A stretch of DNA of 64,000 nucleotides from Musa acuminata AAA Group (lineage: Eukaryota; Streptophyta; Magnoliopsida; Zingiberales; Musaceae), in assembly GCF_036884655.1 (NCBI RefSeq), contig NC_088340.1, forward strand, positions 11,224,001 to 11,288,000. Reading direction: 5' to 3'. Shown piece after piece: positions 46,501 through 56,991 of the stretch. Under the pieces are notes generated by a model. It saw nothing but the letters and a program-made list of their open reading frames with translations, made no database searches and had not been told where the DNA came from. Both the position numbers and the translations under genes were made by a program. Each line of letters starts with the position of its first letter. Position 1 is the stretch's first letter.

Positions 46501-46715
46501 GCGGCGGCGGTGAGTGAGTGGAGCTCGGCGTAGGAGAGGGAGTCGCCGGAGACGGCGTCGACGAAGGCCGGCTTGGTGGGGGGAGCCGGGGTGGAGAGGA
46601 GGAGGAAGTGGGGGAGGGAAACGCATGGGAGATGAAGAGGAGGAGGGGGAACCAAAGGACTGCGATAGATGCCGGTGGTAGAGCAGTAGCCGCTCTCACC
46701 TGAAATGGAGTCCAT
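43535..46715 (-). CDS. 4CLL: 4-coumarate-CoA ligase-like acyl-activating enzyme, probably peroxisomal
   Basis: ANL-superfamily adenylate-forming CoA ligase. Six exons: 45723-46715, 44912-45098, 44645-44790, 44501-44568, 44008-44110, 43535-43672; 544 aa. Box [18 protein letters not shown], then [71 protein letters not shown] and the catalytic Lys in [10 protein letters not shown]. The chain ends ...SARL; ARL is a PTS1-type signal. This and the sequence resemble peroxisomal 4CL-like enzymes such as OPC-8:0 CoA ligase rather than true 4CL of lignin synthesis, but substrate cannot be told from sequence. Exon 1 is very GC-rich compared with the rest. Its 3' end lies 0.6 kb from that of the thiolase gene. 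Confidence 0.93.
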
Positions 46716-46742
46716 CTCCTTCCTTGGTCTTTATCTCAATAC

Positions 46743-46744
<2 letters not shown>

Positions 46745-46780
<36 letters not shown>

Positions 46781-46782
46781 GA
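46745..46782. repeat. (GA)n microsatellite upstream of the 4CL-like gene
   Basis: GA run with one interruption about 30 bp upstream of the start codon, probably in the leader or proximal promoter. Confidence 0.6.
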
Positions 46783-46866
46783 GGTCTGAGCTAATTGTGC
46801 ACAGGGATATTGAAGAGGAGGGAAGGGTGACAATTAATAGCCGGTGCTGCTTCTGCCGCCCGTGAC

Positions 46867-46960
46867 GCACTCACTCCGCGGAGGTGGCAACACCGAGTCG
46901 GCCGCTACTTACGCACTCAACTCCGCGGAGGTCGCAACACCGAGTCGGCCGCTACTTACC
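46867..46960. repeat. About 47-bp tandem duplication in the promoter region of the 4CL-like gene
   Basis: Two copies of a GC-rich unit containing CTCCGCGGAGGT and CAACACCGAGTCGGCCGC followed by TACTTAC, beginning at 46867 and 46913, differing at about three sites. CTCCGCGGAG is palindromic, so each copy has a possible dyad binding site. Confidence 0.8.
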
Positions 46961-48292
46961 CGAAGAAAACACTTGCAATGCATGAATGCATGCATGAATG
47001 GTGTGTAAATTAATGCTCGACCATGTGATGATACATGTATTTGATCTTTCTGGTCTCTCATAAACACGAATAAGAAAGCTTCCGTTCCCAATTGACCAAC
47101 CGTAAAAGAAACATTTGGATGGATCCACGAATTCCCGTTTCGGTTCCAACAGCTCACATTGGTGTCAAATGGTCGGATGGGATCCAAAATTTCTGGGCAT
47201 CAATTGGGAAGACGCACAAGCATGCATCTCTAAACATTGACCGACCCAATTAAACACCGCCTTTGGCATCAATCAATTATTTCTTTATTATGTCCCCAAT
47301 AAACTTTGTATCGCCATCATAATAAACTTGTAATTTTCCCTCGGAAGGGAAACACATATATTTCCCATTCATCTCCCTCTGTTAGCAGTGAGACGTGCAT
47401 ATTCTTGAATGCATGATTAAATGTTAATAATGTATTACTTACTACCTGTCGGCCCTCTGAAGCGGAAAGTAGATAGCTGCAGTAAGGTGATGGCGCCATT
47501 ACTGATGACAGAGGTGAAACCGGTGAAGCTCCCTCCCTCCCTCCCTCCCTCCGTTTACCACCCAGCAGAGCATTAATAACGAAGCCTGGCCTTCACGATA
47601 CAATAAACAATGACCACAGTGAGATTATTTGGGATGACCGACTAGAACAAAGTCTACGTACCAAATAACAACTGATGCCAACATGCACAACAATGCAAAT
47701 TATACAGAGCACTAAACTCGAGTCCTTATAAAAAGAGGGGGAAAAAAGAACACACAATTTAGCATCTATACTGGCAAAGAGGCCCTCACTGGCACCTGAT
47801 CTACATTCTCCAGAATAGCCATCCATCAATAATTAAACAGCATATCTTATCGCTCATGACAATCGAGCTTTGACCTCTATTTATCCTCAATTGCCGGCAT
47901 GCTCTTATTCCACATTCTATGAGTTTTCAAAATGTTAGTAAAAGGATAGAAAATAATTGCTCTTCAAAAAAGGATTTTATAGTTGTTCTTGCCTACACCA
48001 CACCACACTAATCCCTTTTGACCATAGCAAACGAATGACATAATGCAATCTTGTTTTTCCAAATACATATAAGATTAAATAAGAAAAAAAAATTAACTAA
48101 ATGAATTGTGTAGAGTTACAATGAAGCTCTATCCGCATCTTATGACACTAACACATAGGGTGATCTAGACAAATGTTTTTCATAAAAAAAAATGGCATCA
48201 TGCCAGCACTTTTATTAGCTAAGTAGGTGTCAAAATATTCTCTACAGGATTGGTGTATCATTTGCAGGCAGAACCCACACAAAATAGACATC
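46961..48292. other. Intergenic DNA between the 4CL-like and Coa1-type genes
   Basis: No gene. (CCCT)n near 47530-47552. Head (4CL-like) to tail (Coa1-type) arrangement. Confidence 0.45.
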
Positions 48293-51200
48293 TCATTTTT
48301 CAGGCATTGCGGATTCTGAAAGTCTGCACTCCTTGCACTCCATGGATGGCAACGGGGAATTATTCTCGGAAAGACTTATTCGTACGGTCTGGTGCTTCTC
48401 ATCATTGGAGGGAACATGAAGGAGAGCATCCATTATCAGTATATCCCAGTCATGATGCCTTAAAAACGAAAAGTTCGTCTCATCTGCAGTGCGGAAAGAG
48501 ATGGTGATCAAAATCCAGTATCTTAATAAGGAATTTTATCAGACTAAAATTACACATATCAAACTTCATTTGAGTTGAAGACATCAATCACTAGTTTCCG
48601 TAAATGCTATGTTTTCATTATCTATTCGGGTTGTGTTTTCACAAGTTCTATTTATGGATTCTTGACCCTGATAACCCCAAGCGCAACACATGTAGCAGTT
48701 GTGGAATAAAATTGAAAAGGAGTGTCGATAAGGTAATGAAGCATAGCAAACTAAAATTACGGTTAAAGAATAAATATTTCATATTAAGGTCATGTTGGGT
48801 TTATCCAGATCAAGCTGCATAAACAAGACTTGGAATGATAGCTTCAATGGAAACAAATTTCTAATATGGTAAAATTTAACAAATTCTATAACAGAACACC
48901 AGAAATAAAAATTGTATTTCTGATATGCAGTATAAACTCTTAATCGTCGCTACTATTTCCCAAATGTAAAGATATAGACAAAGTGAACAGCAGAAACATA
49001 TAATGACAAGACAAAACCAACGAATCTATATCAGAAATGCATGGACAAAACCTCCTTGGCGAATAGCCTTCAACTGAAATATGCCAGATCCTTGTGGTCC
49101 GGAAACAGGAAATGTGCAGGATACAGAATGCCTCTTGTGACCAACGGCAAGAGATGCATCATACCATGGGCCCCTTACTATTGGCAGGCCAAGAGACTCT
49201 ACTATTTGCTGATTCTGGCTAGCCTTTTCGATGGCTTTACTGAAACAGGTCAAAGTAAGATGGTAAGCATGAGATTCTCATTGTGTGACCATAACACGAC
49301 TTATCAAAATCTTTTTTCTAGATGAAATACAATAACGCATATGAATTATACAACATTTAGCACAAAAAAAAATTGACCAAGCAGCAAGACCCAGCCATGA
49401 AATAAGAAGTTACAATTTCGTAACCTGTAATCTCCACCATTTACAAAATCCAAAAGCTATAAAACCTGATACCGCAAGTTAAACTGGTGCAGAGGCCCCA
49501 TAAAAGCATTGTATCACACAGAGTGAATGCTAAACGCTAAGGTTACATATAGCAATGAAATACTAATTGATTTCCTAAACTGATTTAGCCAAATGGAACG
49601 GATCTGCATGTAAGCAAGAAAACTATAAATCTGGGAAGGATTAAGTATCTTAAATGATTGCAAGAAAAAAAAATCTGACAGAAGTCAAGTATTTTATGTG
49701 ATCAGATCAACTATAAGGATCCTCTGATTAATTTATTATGATGCCTATGGTCATTTAGAAGGGGATATGACAGTCAACTAAAAAGTCTAAAACACCTTAG
49801 ATTCACATAGTCAAACCACATTATAGTCAGCAAGTTTGCATCCTTCTAAAACTCCTCCAATCATGGAGAAGAAGAAGAAGAAGAAATATCTTATTGGAAG
49901 AATACCAAATACTTGGCATGCTATGTAAATAACTCTTACGATTCATATGAATGGCAACTAAATAATTGCACCTAAAAATTTCAAAGAATAAGAAAAATCA
50001 ACTTGAATACCTACACCACACAAACTACATCTGATTGTAATTTAAGCCTGGCTGCATTATTCCACTGTAGCCACTTTGTAACATGCCGTTGCTAGAGACA
50101 GGGTCAAGATCTTTAGCCACAGGGCACTATGCCTATAGTTTGTGATTCATAACTTGGACCTCAGCTATATAAGCTATAAAGTTACATTTGATTCTTTGGA
50201 CCAAAATTCTACAATGCAATTTAATTCATGTGACATGCTTCTGTCACAATAAAAGCTAACACAACTACGATTTATTAGAATCAAAATTAACCTCTCACAT
50301 TATTAAAACGCCAAACAACTTAGGAAAATGAACAAAAATTCATTTTAGCAAAATAGATAGCAAGCATCTTATCTTCTTTCCAAAAAGTTCTTGAAAATCA
50401 TTATTTAAAGGGTCTAAGAGCAGCATAAATCACAAATAAAAACAGCAATTCAGATCATATCCAAAATATGAAAGGAAAGCACATAGAAGACATGGGATTG
50501 TGATAAACTATTAGTTTAGTTGTCAAAGGGGTTCCTCTCCACTTGAGCTGGTTGTTTTTGTTTTTCTTGATAACACTATGTTGATATAACCTTTCTGTGC
50601 AAAAAGGGGGCTTCATTGTAACTCATTCTACAGCTCATCAAATGAAGTATACTTTGCTGTATGAAACTTTCCTACACAACATAATAGAATAGAACAAGGA
50701 CAGAGACAAGAGAAGAAGGATGGACTAGAACCTACAACCGAGAATCTACCATAACTAAGATAAGTTAACCGAACACCATTCCTGATCTAGTCGGCACTCA
50801 TGGTCACTCAAGAGGGAAAACGACTAAAAATCACTTTCAAGTTTCCTTAATCTGTTCCTTCTCTAGCCATAATTTTGAATCTTATTGTGACACTATTGAT
50901 CCTAAACAAGGAGCTGATGAACAAAGACCTCAGATTTCTACCTCACTAATACAGACTAGTTATAACTGCCCTGAAAACTGCTACTAAGATAGCAAGTACC
51001 CATCCTAGGAGTGCAAACCATCTACTTGGACCATATGATTCAACCCCACGCCCAAACTTGAAATAGAACAAAACCTGAACCCTATATAGACCTCGGGAAT
51101 TGGGGCTCAGGTGACAGAACAAAAGCAGATCAAGTTAGCAATCGACAGGGAAAAAGAAACTTAGAGATTAATTAACGCTTTCTTTCACAACTTGATGTGA

Positions 51201-51812
51201 TCGATGGGCGAAAAAGGCAGCAATCCCGCTAATTTGTCATGCAATTGCAGTAATTGGCATTGGTAAACCCAAGTTCAAGTAACAGAAATCGACAGGAAAG
51301 AACAATAACCACCAGGACAGGAACCCGCACCTGCTACAGCCATGGAAGATAGCGAGATCGTTGAGCCCACTGAGAAAAACCCCTCCCGTAAGGCTAATCA
51401 AGCCGATCTGGAAGAGCTTCCGCCCAAAGGACCTCTTCCCCCTCTTACCCGTGTCACTACCGGTGCTCGCGGCCGGTTCCGCGGAGGAGGAAGCAGCAGC
51501 AAAGAAGGAACTGCACCAAGAATATGCATCCTCTAACCACAACGAACCAACAAACAACAACAAGATCGAGATGGCGGAAATCGAATGGATTACAGGCAGG
51601 AACGGGGATGGCGAGACGGAGAGATCCTCGAACTCGGGGTGGAATTGATGAGGCCGGAAGCGAGGGAAGCCAGAGAAGTCACACGCCGCCGGAACATCTC
51701 TTGCCCTGTGTTCGTGCGTCGGTCCGCCGAAGGAACCGATTCGACTCGCCAAGAATATAGACGCATCTGGGACAGGCGATTCCACTGGGTCGACTCGGTT
51801 CGAAGAGAACAT
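48293..51812 (-). CDS. Coa1-type cytochrome oxidase assembly protein, N-terminus unresolved
   Basis: Three exons: 51331 upward, 49052-49239 and 48293-48483, with introns 49240-51330 and 48484-49051 in matching phases. Exon 1 gives GKRSFGRKLFQIGLISLTGG and LSGLNDLAIFHGCS (a single membrane-spanning segment with a basic flank). Exon 2 gives KAIEKASQNQQIVESLGLPI, RGPWYDASLAVGHKRHSVSC and FPVSGPQGSGIFQLKAI. Exon 3 gives DWDILIMDALLHVPSNDE and VRISL. This matches the plant Coa1 (PF08695-like) family, thought to assist cytochrome oxidase assembly at the mitochondrial inner membrane. The frame stays open upstream to ATGs at 51812, 51830 and 51935, but the sequence beyond about 51510 does not look like the family. 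The given end is the nearest in-frame Met and may be wrong. Confidence 0.72.
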
Positions 51813-51937
51813 GGGCCCGGTGAACCGCATATGACTCGCTCGGGTCCTGAGTTGGACTGGATTGAACGAGTCAGACCAGTGATGGGATGTGATGATGATG
51901 AGGATGTAAAAATGGAGTTCCGATATTACGTGCAAAA

Positions 51938-51938
<1 letters not shown>

Positions 51939-51982
<44 letters not shown>
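51939..51982. repeat. (ATT)n microsatellite
   Basis: About 14 ATT repeats, 130-170 bp upstream of the possible Coa1-type start. Confidence 0.85.
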
Positions 51983-54900
51983 GTAATTATGAATAAAATT
52001 TAATCTTTAATGTTCGAAAGAAAAAAATATATCTAATAAGAAGACTGTTTTACTTGTGATCATTTTTTATAACTATCAATTTAATTATATATATATATAT
52101 ATATTTTAAATACTTTACTAATAACAAGTAATCTTATAAGAAATTATTCATTTTGGACAAACCCCCACCATATTATCGTTTAGAGATACATCCCAAAAGA
52201 TAAATTGAGGATGATTTGATGATAGTAAGATATTGATTCATCCTCCTTAATAGATATGTACCATGAGTACATTTAGTCTCATATTCTACTCTTTAAATAA
52301 ATATTTTAGCAAATATCTTGAAAGGATAAAATCATATTTATCCATCCAAAATGAATATTTTCTTATATTGAATAGATTTTAAATATCTAATTCTATTGAT
52401 CGAAAATAATAATAATAATCGTATCGTATTATTAGAGAGAGAATGGACCCTCTTTGTGTTTGATCTTACAAATTTGCCGAGAATCGAACCGGTTTAAAGC
52501 GAAAAGATCGAACCGTCTCACACCGGTCGACTCAGATTCAACACGCCGTTCGTGCGATCGAGGTTTCCGACACCTACCCTCGTCACCGTCGGCAGACCCA
52601 TAGGAAAGAGCAGCACTGTGGGACCCGCCACTGGCCACGGCATCCACCACACAGAAAAACGGGTCGGTAAGTTGTTGATTCCGAAACGGGTGGAAAAAGA
52701 TCGTGCACGGTCCAAATGGGTACATAATTTTCCCGTGTTCCTCATGTAACAGGGAACACCATGCCCCAGAACTCATAAAAGTGGGTCCCATGCCCCGTCA
52801 TGCATTTCTATAAGAAAAAATGGTGTTTCGTGCTTGATCATTCACAGGAGATGCGAACCAAGGCTGACCCAAGCACCGCGAAGCCTCGGCCGCCGGCCTT
52901 TCGTGGGTTCGGTCTGGGGCGCCGATGGGTTGCGGCGGTTCGCTGAATAGAGTCGGTGAGCGACGTCCTCCGCCTTCCTTCTCTTCGCCCACGCTACTCC
53001 TGTCAATAAAACCCTTGGTCTCGTTCTTGTCTCTTCAGCGATAAAGATCACGAGAGCAAGACGAAGTAGAAGAGTTCAATCTCTCTCGTTTTTTAGATTT
53101 TTATGACGGTAAAAGAAGAAGTCGAAAGAATAATCGAAGAAGAGATAAAAAATCTTTCTTTTTTGGGATAAAAAGACGATAAAGAAGAAGAAGAAGAAGA
53201 GGAACTATTCGGTGGAGCTTCTTGTACCATTTTTGCGTTCTTTTCTACCAAGAACAGTTTTTTTCTTGTGTTCTCTTCCTTTTCCCTTTTTTTTGGGTTT
53301 AGATCCGGTCGTTGGCCAGCGATCTGTTCCAATTTTGGGCTGATTATGAACTTAGGTTAGCTGTATTATTTACTCCAGCTTCTGTGGATCTTTGTTTTAC
53401 AGGTCGCGACGTAGGACTTGCGTGCTTTTCGGTAACTAAGGTTAGATTCTTCTTCTTTTGGGTTTGGAAAATCTTCGATTCGTTCGACCTGCCTATTGCC
53501 CGATTCGTGGACAAAGCTCTTTTTTTTTTTTTTTTTCCTTTTTTCTGTTAATTATGAACATATTAAACAATCTACATATTGATGTCAAAGGACCGGCTTT
53601 TGACTTCGGATCGTGATAGGGAACTGACAGAAGAAACTTTTTATTTTGTTCTCTTCTATGTTTATCTTTATTATTTTTGTTGTTATCGTGACCTTTTTCT
53701 GTGTGCATGTTAGGAGTTGTTAGATCTGAAGGCAATAGTTTTTCTCTAAATAAAAAGAGAGAAGATGCTTCTTTATGGTGGTGAATGTCTTTTTGGTTAA
53801 ATTTAATCTCGGTCAAATATTTAATTTGTCTATCATCAAATTTCTGTGATACTAAGGTGTTCTTTCCAGCAATATTTTATGTGGTTATTTGAACTTAGAG
53901 GCGTCTGCTTCTGCATCCGGGCTTCAATTGATGTTAAAAGGGCTATTGTGATCCTCCCTGTTTGAGTTGACTAAAGGCTGCATTTCTAGGGCAAAGTTTG
54001 GATAGATTCAAACCTATAAGCAGGAGAAAAGAATAAGGTTGTTTCTTTTTTCCCCTTGATGAGTTTGGTGACCTCCAAATATATAAATTACAACTTTGGA
54101 GGTCATAAGTTTCTTAAACCCTCCCCCCAAGGTGCAGAACTGGGAGTGTATTGCAACTCTATTACTGTAATACACCTGTTCATTTTTGTAGAAGAAAAAT
54201 AATTGCCAACTAAGACCATCTCAAATGCCAATGGAGTAAAACGAGTTCATGCTTTTGTATGAAATTGATTCTATACAAATCTGATGTTTGAGGTGCTTAT
54301 GTTAGGACCAGATGCGCATGTTAAATGGTGAATTTGTAAAAGCTGGAGATACCTATTTGTAGAGTTGTAGGATTAATAGAATGAGAATCGTCAGAGAGGT
54401 ATCTCCAGCATGGAGAGGTAGAGGCAGGCGTTGGAGGATGGTAAACGTTGCACGCATGGAGAGTGAGAAGTCACAAGCAGAGAGGGAGAAGTCGCAAGCC
54501 TTAATCATTTATGTGATTGCTATTTTGTCTTGCTTATGTTTTACTTGTTAAACTTATGTATTATATTTCTATGAATGTTTCAAATTGTTTGCTCAAGGCA
54601 TAATAGCAGCAACCAAATGATGTGTTTCTCTAGGAAATGAACTTCGAGGTTAATACAGTAGATCATAAAGATATTGGGAGTTGATTATTAACTATTCTTT
54701 GTTCAAAAATGTCTCTTGACCCTGAACTTCATCCAACTTGCTAATACTGTTACCTAAGTCTGGAGGCACCTCACCTGTGGCATAAAACTGCTGGAAGATT
54801 TACTTGAGATTGTGTTGGTAGCAGAAGAAAAAGAGAAGGAAAATTTGGTATTGGAAAGGGCAAAAGGAAAGGATAGTTTGGACAATACATATCCCAAATA

Positions 54901-55896
54901 TAAAGGGATTCGGTATATATTTTCTTTGCCTCAGTTATGGGTGTGATGTTGCTTATTCCTACACTTTGACCTGAACAGTTTTAGATGTTCAAAGCTACAA
55001 AGTCAATATCGTTTGCGTCATTTGAGTTTTTGATATGAGGTGGTTCTAGAACTTAATGTTACTATTTAAATTCACATTTAAAGTTTCAAGATTGATATGT
55101 TGTGCCTCTTAAATAAATTTGAGAGTGAAATCCATGTTTTCTTAATTATTTCAACTTGATTGTAGCAGGTGACTACAATATAAGCTTAATCATTCTAGTA
55201 GCAGCAATCTTCACAAACGTTAGCGTGTTGTACGTCATTTAATATAATAGAATTTTTTTATTTTTCTATTAAAAAATCACTGTAGCAGTAATTTTTTAAA
55301 AGAAATTTCTTCTAATATCTTCTGCCAGTAGTGAACGAGGGATAAGATGGTGTAGCGAAGAAACTAATCTTGTATAAAAGAAACTACTGCAGAATACCCA
55401 AACCTCATTCTTCACCGTAGCTTTGTATCCATGAAACCATTAAATAAATCTCATTATCCAACGATGTTGACCTCATTTTATGGTCCAAATTTTGGCATTA
55501 CAAATTTCCTTGCCTTTTGATACTTCAGTGAACTTAAATGTATGATAAGAAATGATCATCTGCATTTGTATAAGATGCTTCCTAGGTCGAAGTTGTGTTG
55601 TTTGATTCATCGATTGCATTTGTTCGTGCAACCATTTTGCCCACTATCATCTTTTATCAAGTATACATGTCCACCATCATTCTTTATCAAGTGTAGATGT
55701 ACTAGATGTTTTTTTCAGTTCGAAGTTCATGATATGTTTTATACTTTTATTTGGTCTTGCTTTTTTCTTAAAATTGTTAGAGAACTTATTGCTTTTACAA
55801 ATTTGGTAGCTCTTAAATGTAGTTGGTGATGATTAATCCATGTATGCATTTGTCATCAATATAATACTCCGAACAACTTGTGGCAGTGTGATCAAG
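51983..55896. other. Intergenic and probable leader/intron region upstream of the DUF1644 gene
   Basis: AT-rich, with (TA)n near 52089-52104 and purine-rich stretches near 53100-53205. The DUF1644 leader probably begins somewhere in 52.9-53.5 kb; a candidate donor is GTAACTAAG|GTTAG near 53440 and a candidate acceptor GTGGCAG|TG at about 55886, neither convincing. A 13-bp foldback lies at 54342-54409. Confidence 0.35.
54342..54409. repeat. Short inverted repeat
   Basis: GCTGGAGATACCT at 54342-54354 and its exact complement at 54397-54409, loop 42 nt. Confidence 0.7.
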
Positions 55897-56991
55897 ATGA
55901 CAGATAAAAAAGAAAGCACCTCCAAGGATGCAGATATATATGCTTTACAAAAGCAATGGGATGAAGTTCTTTGCCCTATCTGCATGGATCATCCTCACAA
56001 CGCTGTGGTTCTTTTATGCACTTCATATGAAAAAGGTTGCAGATCTTACATTTGTGATACGAGTTATAGGCATTCAAATTGCCTTGATAGATTCAGAAAT
56101 TTGAGAATGAACTCTAGCGACAACCCCTCTGGTTCCAGCTCTACCATCTTTGAGAGTGTTGATGCAGAGAGACCTCGCTTGAGCTCTTCTTATCCGTCAG
56201 AAACTGCTTCCTTTCCGGGTGCACCAAGGACAGGAACAAACTTGGAACCCCAGGACAGTTACGGTACTAATGGTAGAATTTCTGCTGCTTTAGCTGAATA
56301 TTATTTAGGCAACAATGCAGATGGACAAGCACAAGATAGACATTTAGCATCTCAGGCAGAAGCAAATTCTAGTTTTGATGGATCCGGTGGTGGTAATTCA
56401 CCAGAGGACAACTCCTTGAAGTGCCCTCTCTGCCGGGGTACTATACTAGGTTGGATGATTGTTAAGGAAGCCAGAGAATATATGGACCATAAGCTAAGAA
56501 GCTGCTCTAGGGAATCATGCTCTTTTTCTGGCAACTATAAGGAGCTTCGTAAGCATGCCAGGAGGGTCCATCCCATGACAAGGCCAGCTGAGGTTGATCC
56601 ATCAAGGCAACGTGCTTGGCGTCGACTAGAAAACCAGCAGGAGCATAGTGATATCCTCAGTGCCATCAGATCAGCGATGCCAGGTGCAATAGTCTTTGGG
56701 GATTATGTCGTTGATGATGCAGATAGCCTGTCAGGTGATGGGAGTGGGCCATGGTGGCCTACGCTCTTTCTGCTTCATATGATCGGCAGTCCGATAGGTT
56801 CACTTGATGAACAGAGGAGATCATCAAGGGCTTGGAGGACCCGTCGGCGCTCATCCACACACCGCCATCTATGGGGTGAGAACCTATTAGGCCTGCAAGA
56901 TGATGATGACTGGAACTCAGACAATGACATTCAGGCACCAAGGAGGCGCAGGAGGCTAATGAGATCGAGACGAGATGAGGAGCAGCCATGA
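55897..56991 (+). CDS. DUF1644 zinc-finger protein
   Basis: Plant-specific family of unknown biochemical role; rice members (SIDP type) have been linked to salt and ABA responses. 364 aa from ATG 55897 in one exon. Residues about 22-70 hold a Cys/His cluster (CPICMDHPHNAVVLLC, then CRSYICDTSYRHSNCLDRF) like a degenerate RING. A Ser-rich linker follows. The second cluster is LKCPLCRGTILGWMIVK, then LRSCSRESCSFSGNYKEL and RKHARRVHP (C2H2-like). The C-terminal third has a hydrophobic stretch (WWPTLFLLHMIG) and an Arg-rich, acidic tail (APRRRRRLMRSRRDEEQ). The start is set at MTDKKES because the family begins similarly; an in-frame ATG at 55840 lies before a possible splice acceptor and would add 19 atypical residues. 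Confidence 0.9.
   Translation: MTDKKESTSKDADIYALQKQWDEVLCPICMDHPHNAVVLLCTSYEKGCRSYICDTSYRHSNCLDRFRNLRMNSSDNPSGSSSTIFESVDAERPRLSSSYPSETASFPGAPRTGTNLEPQDSYGTNGRISAALAEYYLGNNADGQAQDRHLASQAEANSSFDGSGGGNSPEDNSLKCPLCRGTILGWMIVKEAREYMDHKLRSCSRESCSFSGNYKELRKHARRVHPMTRPAEVDPSRQRAWRRLENQQEHSDILSAIRSAMPGAIVFGDYVVDDADSLSGDGSGPWWPTLFLLHMIGSPIGSLDEQRRSSRAWRTRRRSSTHRHLWGENLLGLQDDDDWNSDNDIQAPRRRRRLMRSRRDEEQP

Noticed and set aside
51585..51986. Plus-strand 133-codon frame ending in a poly-Leu run
   Set aside because: The Leu run is the translated ATT microsatellite read through and the rest lies antisense to the Coa1-type exon 1.
55542..55829. 95-codon plus frame upstream of the DUF1644 gene
   Set aside because: AT-rich, no family match, and ends before the conserved start of the DUF1644 protein.
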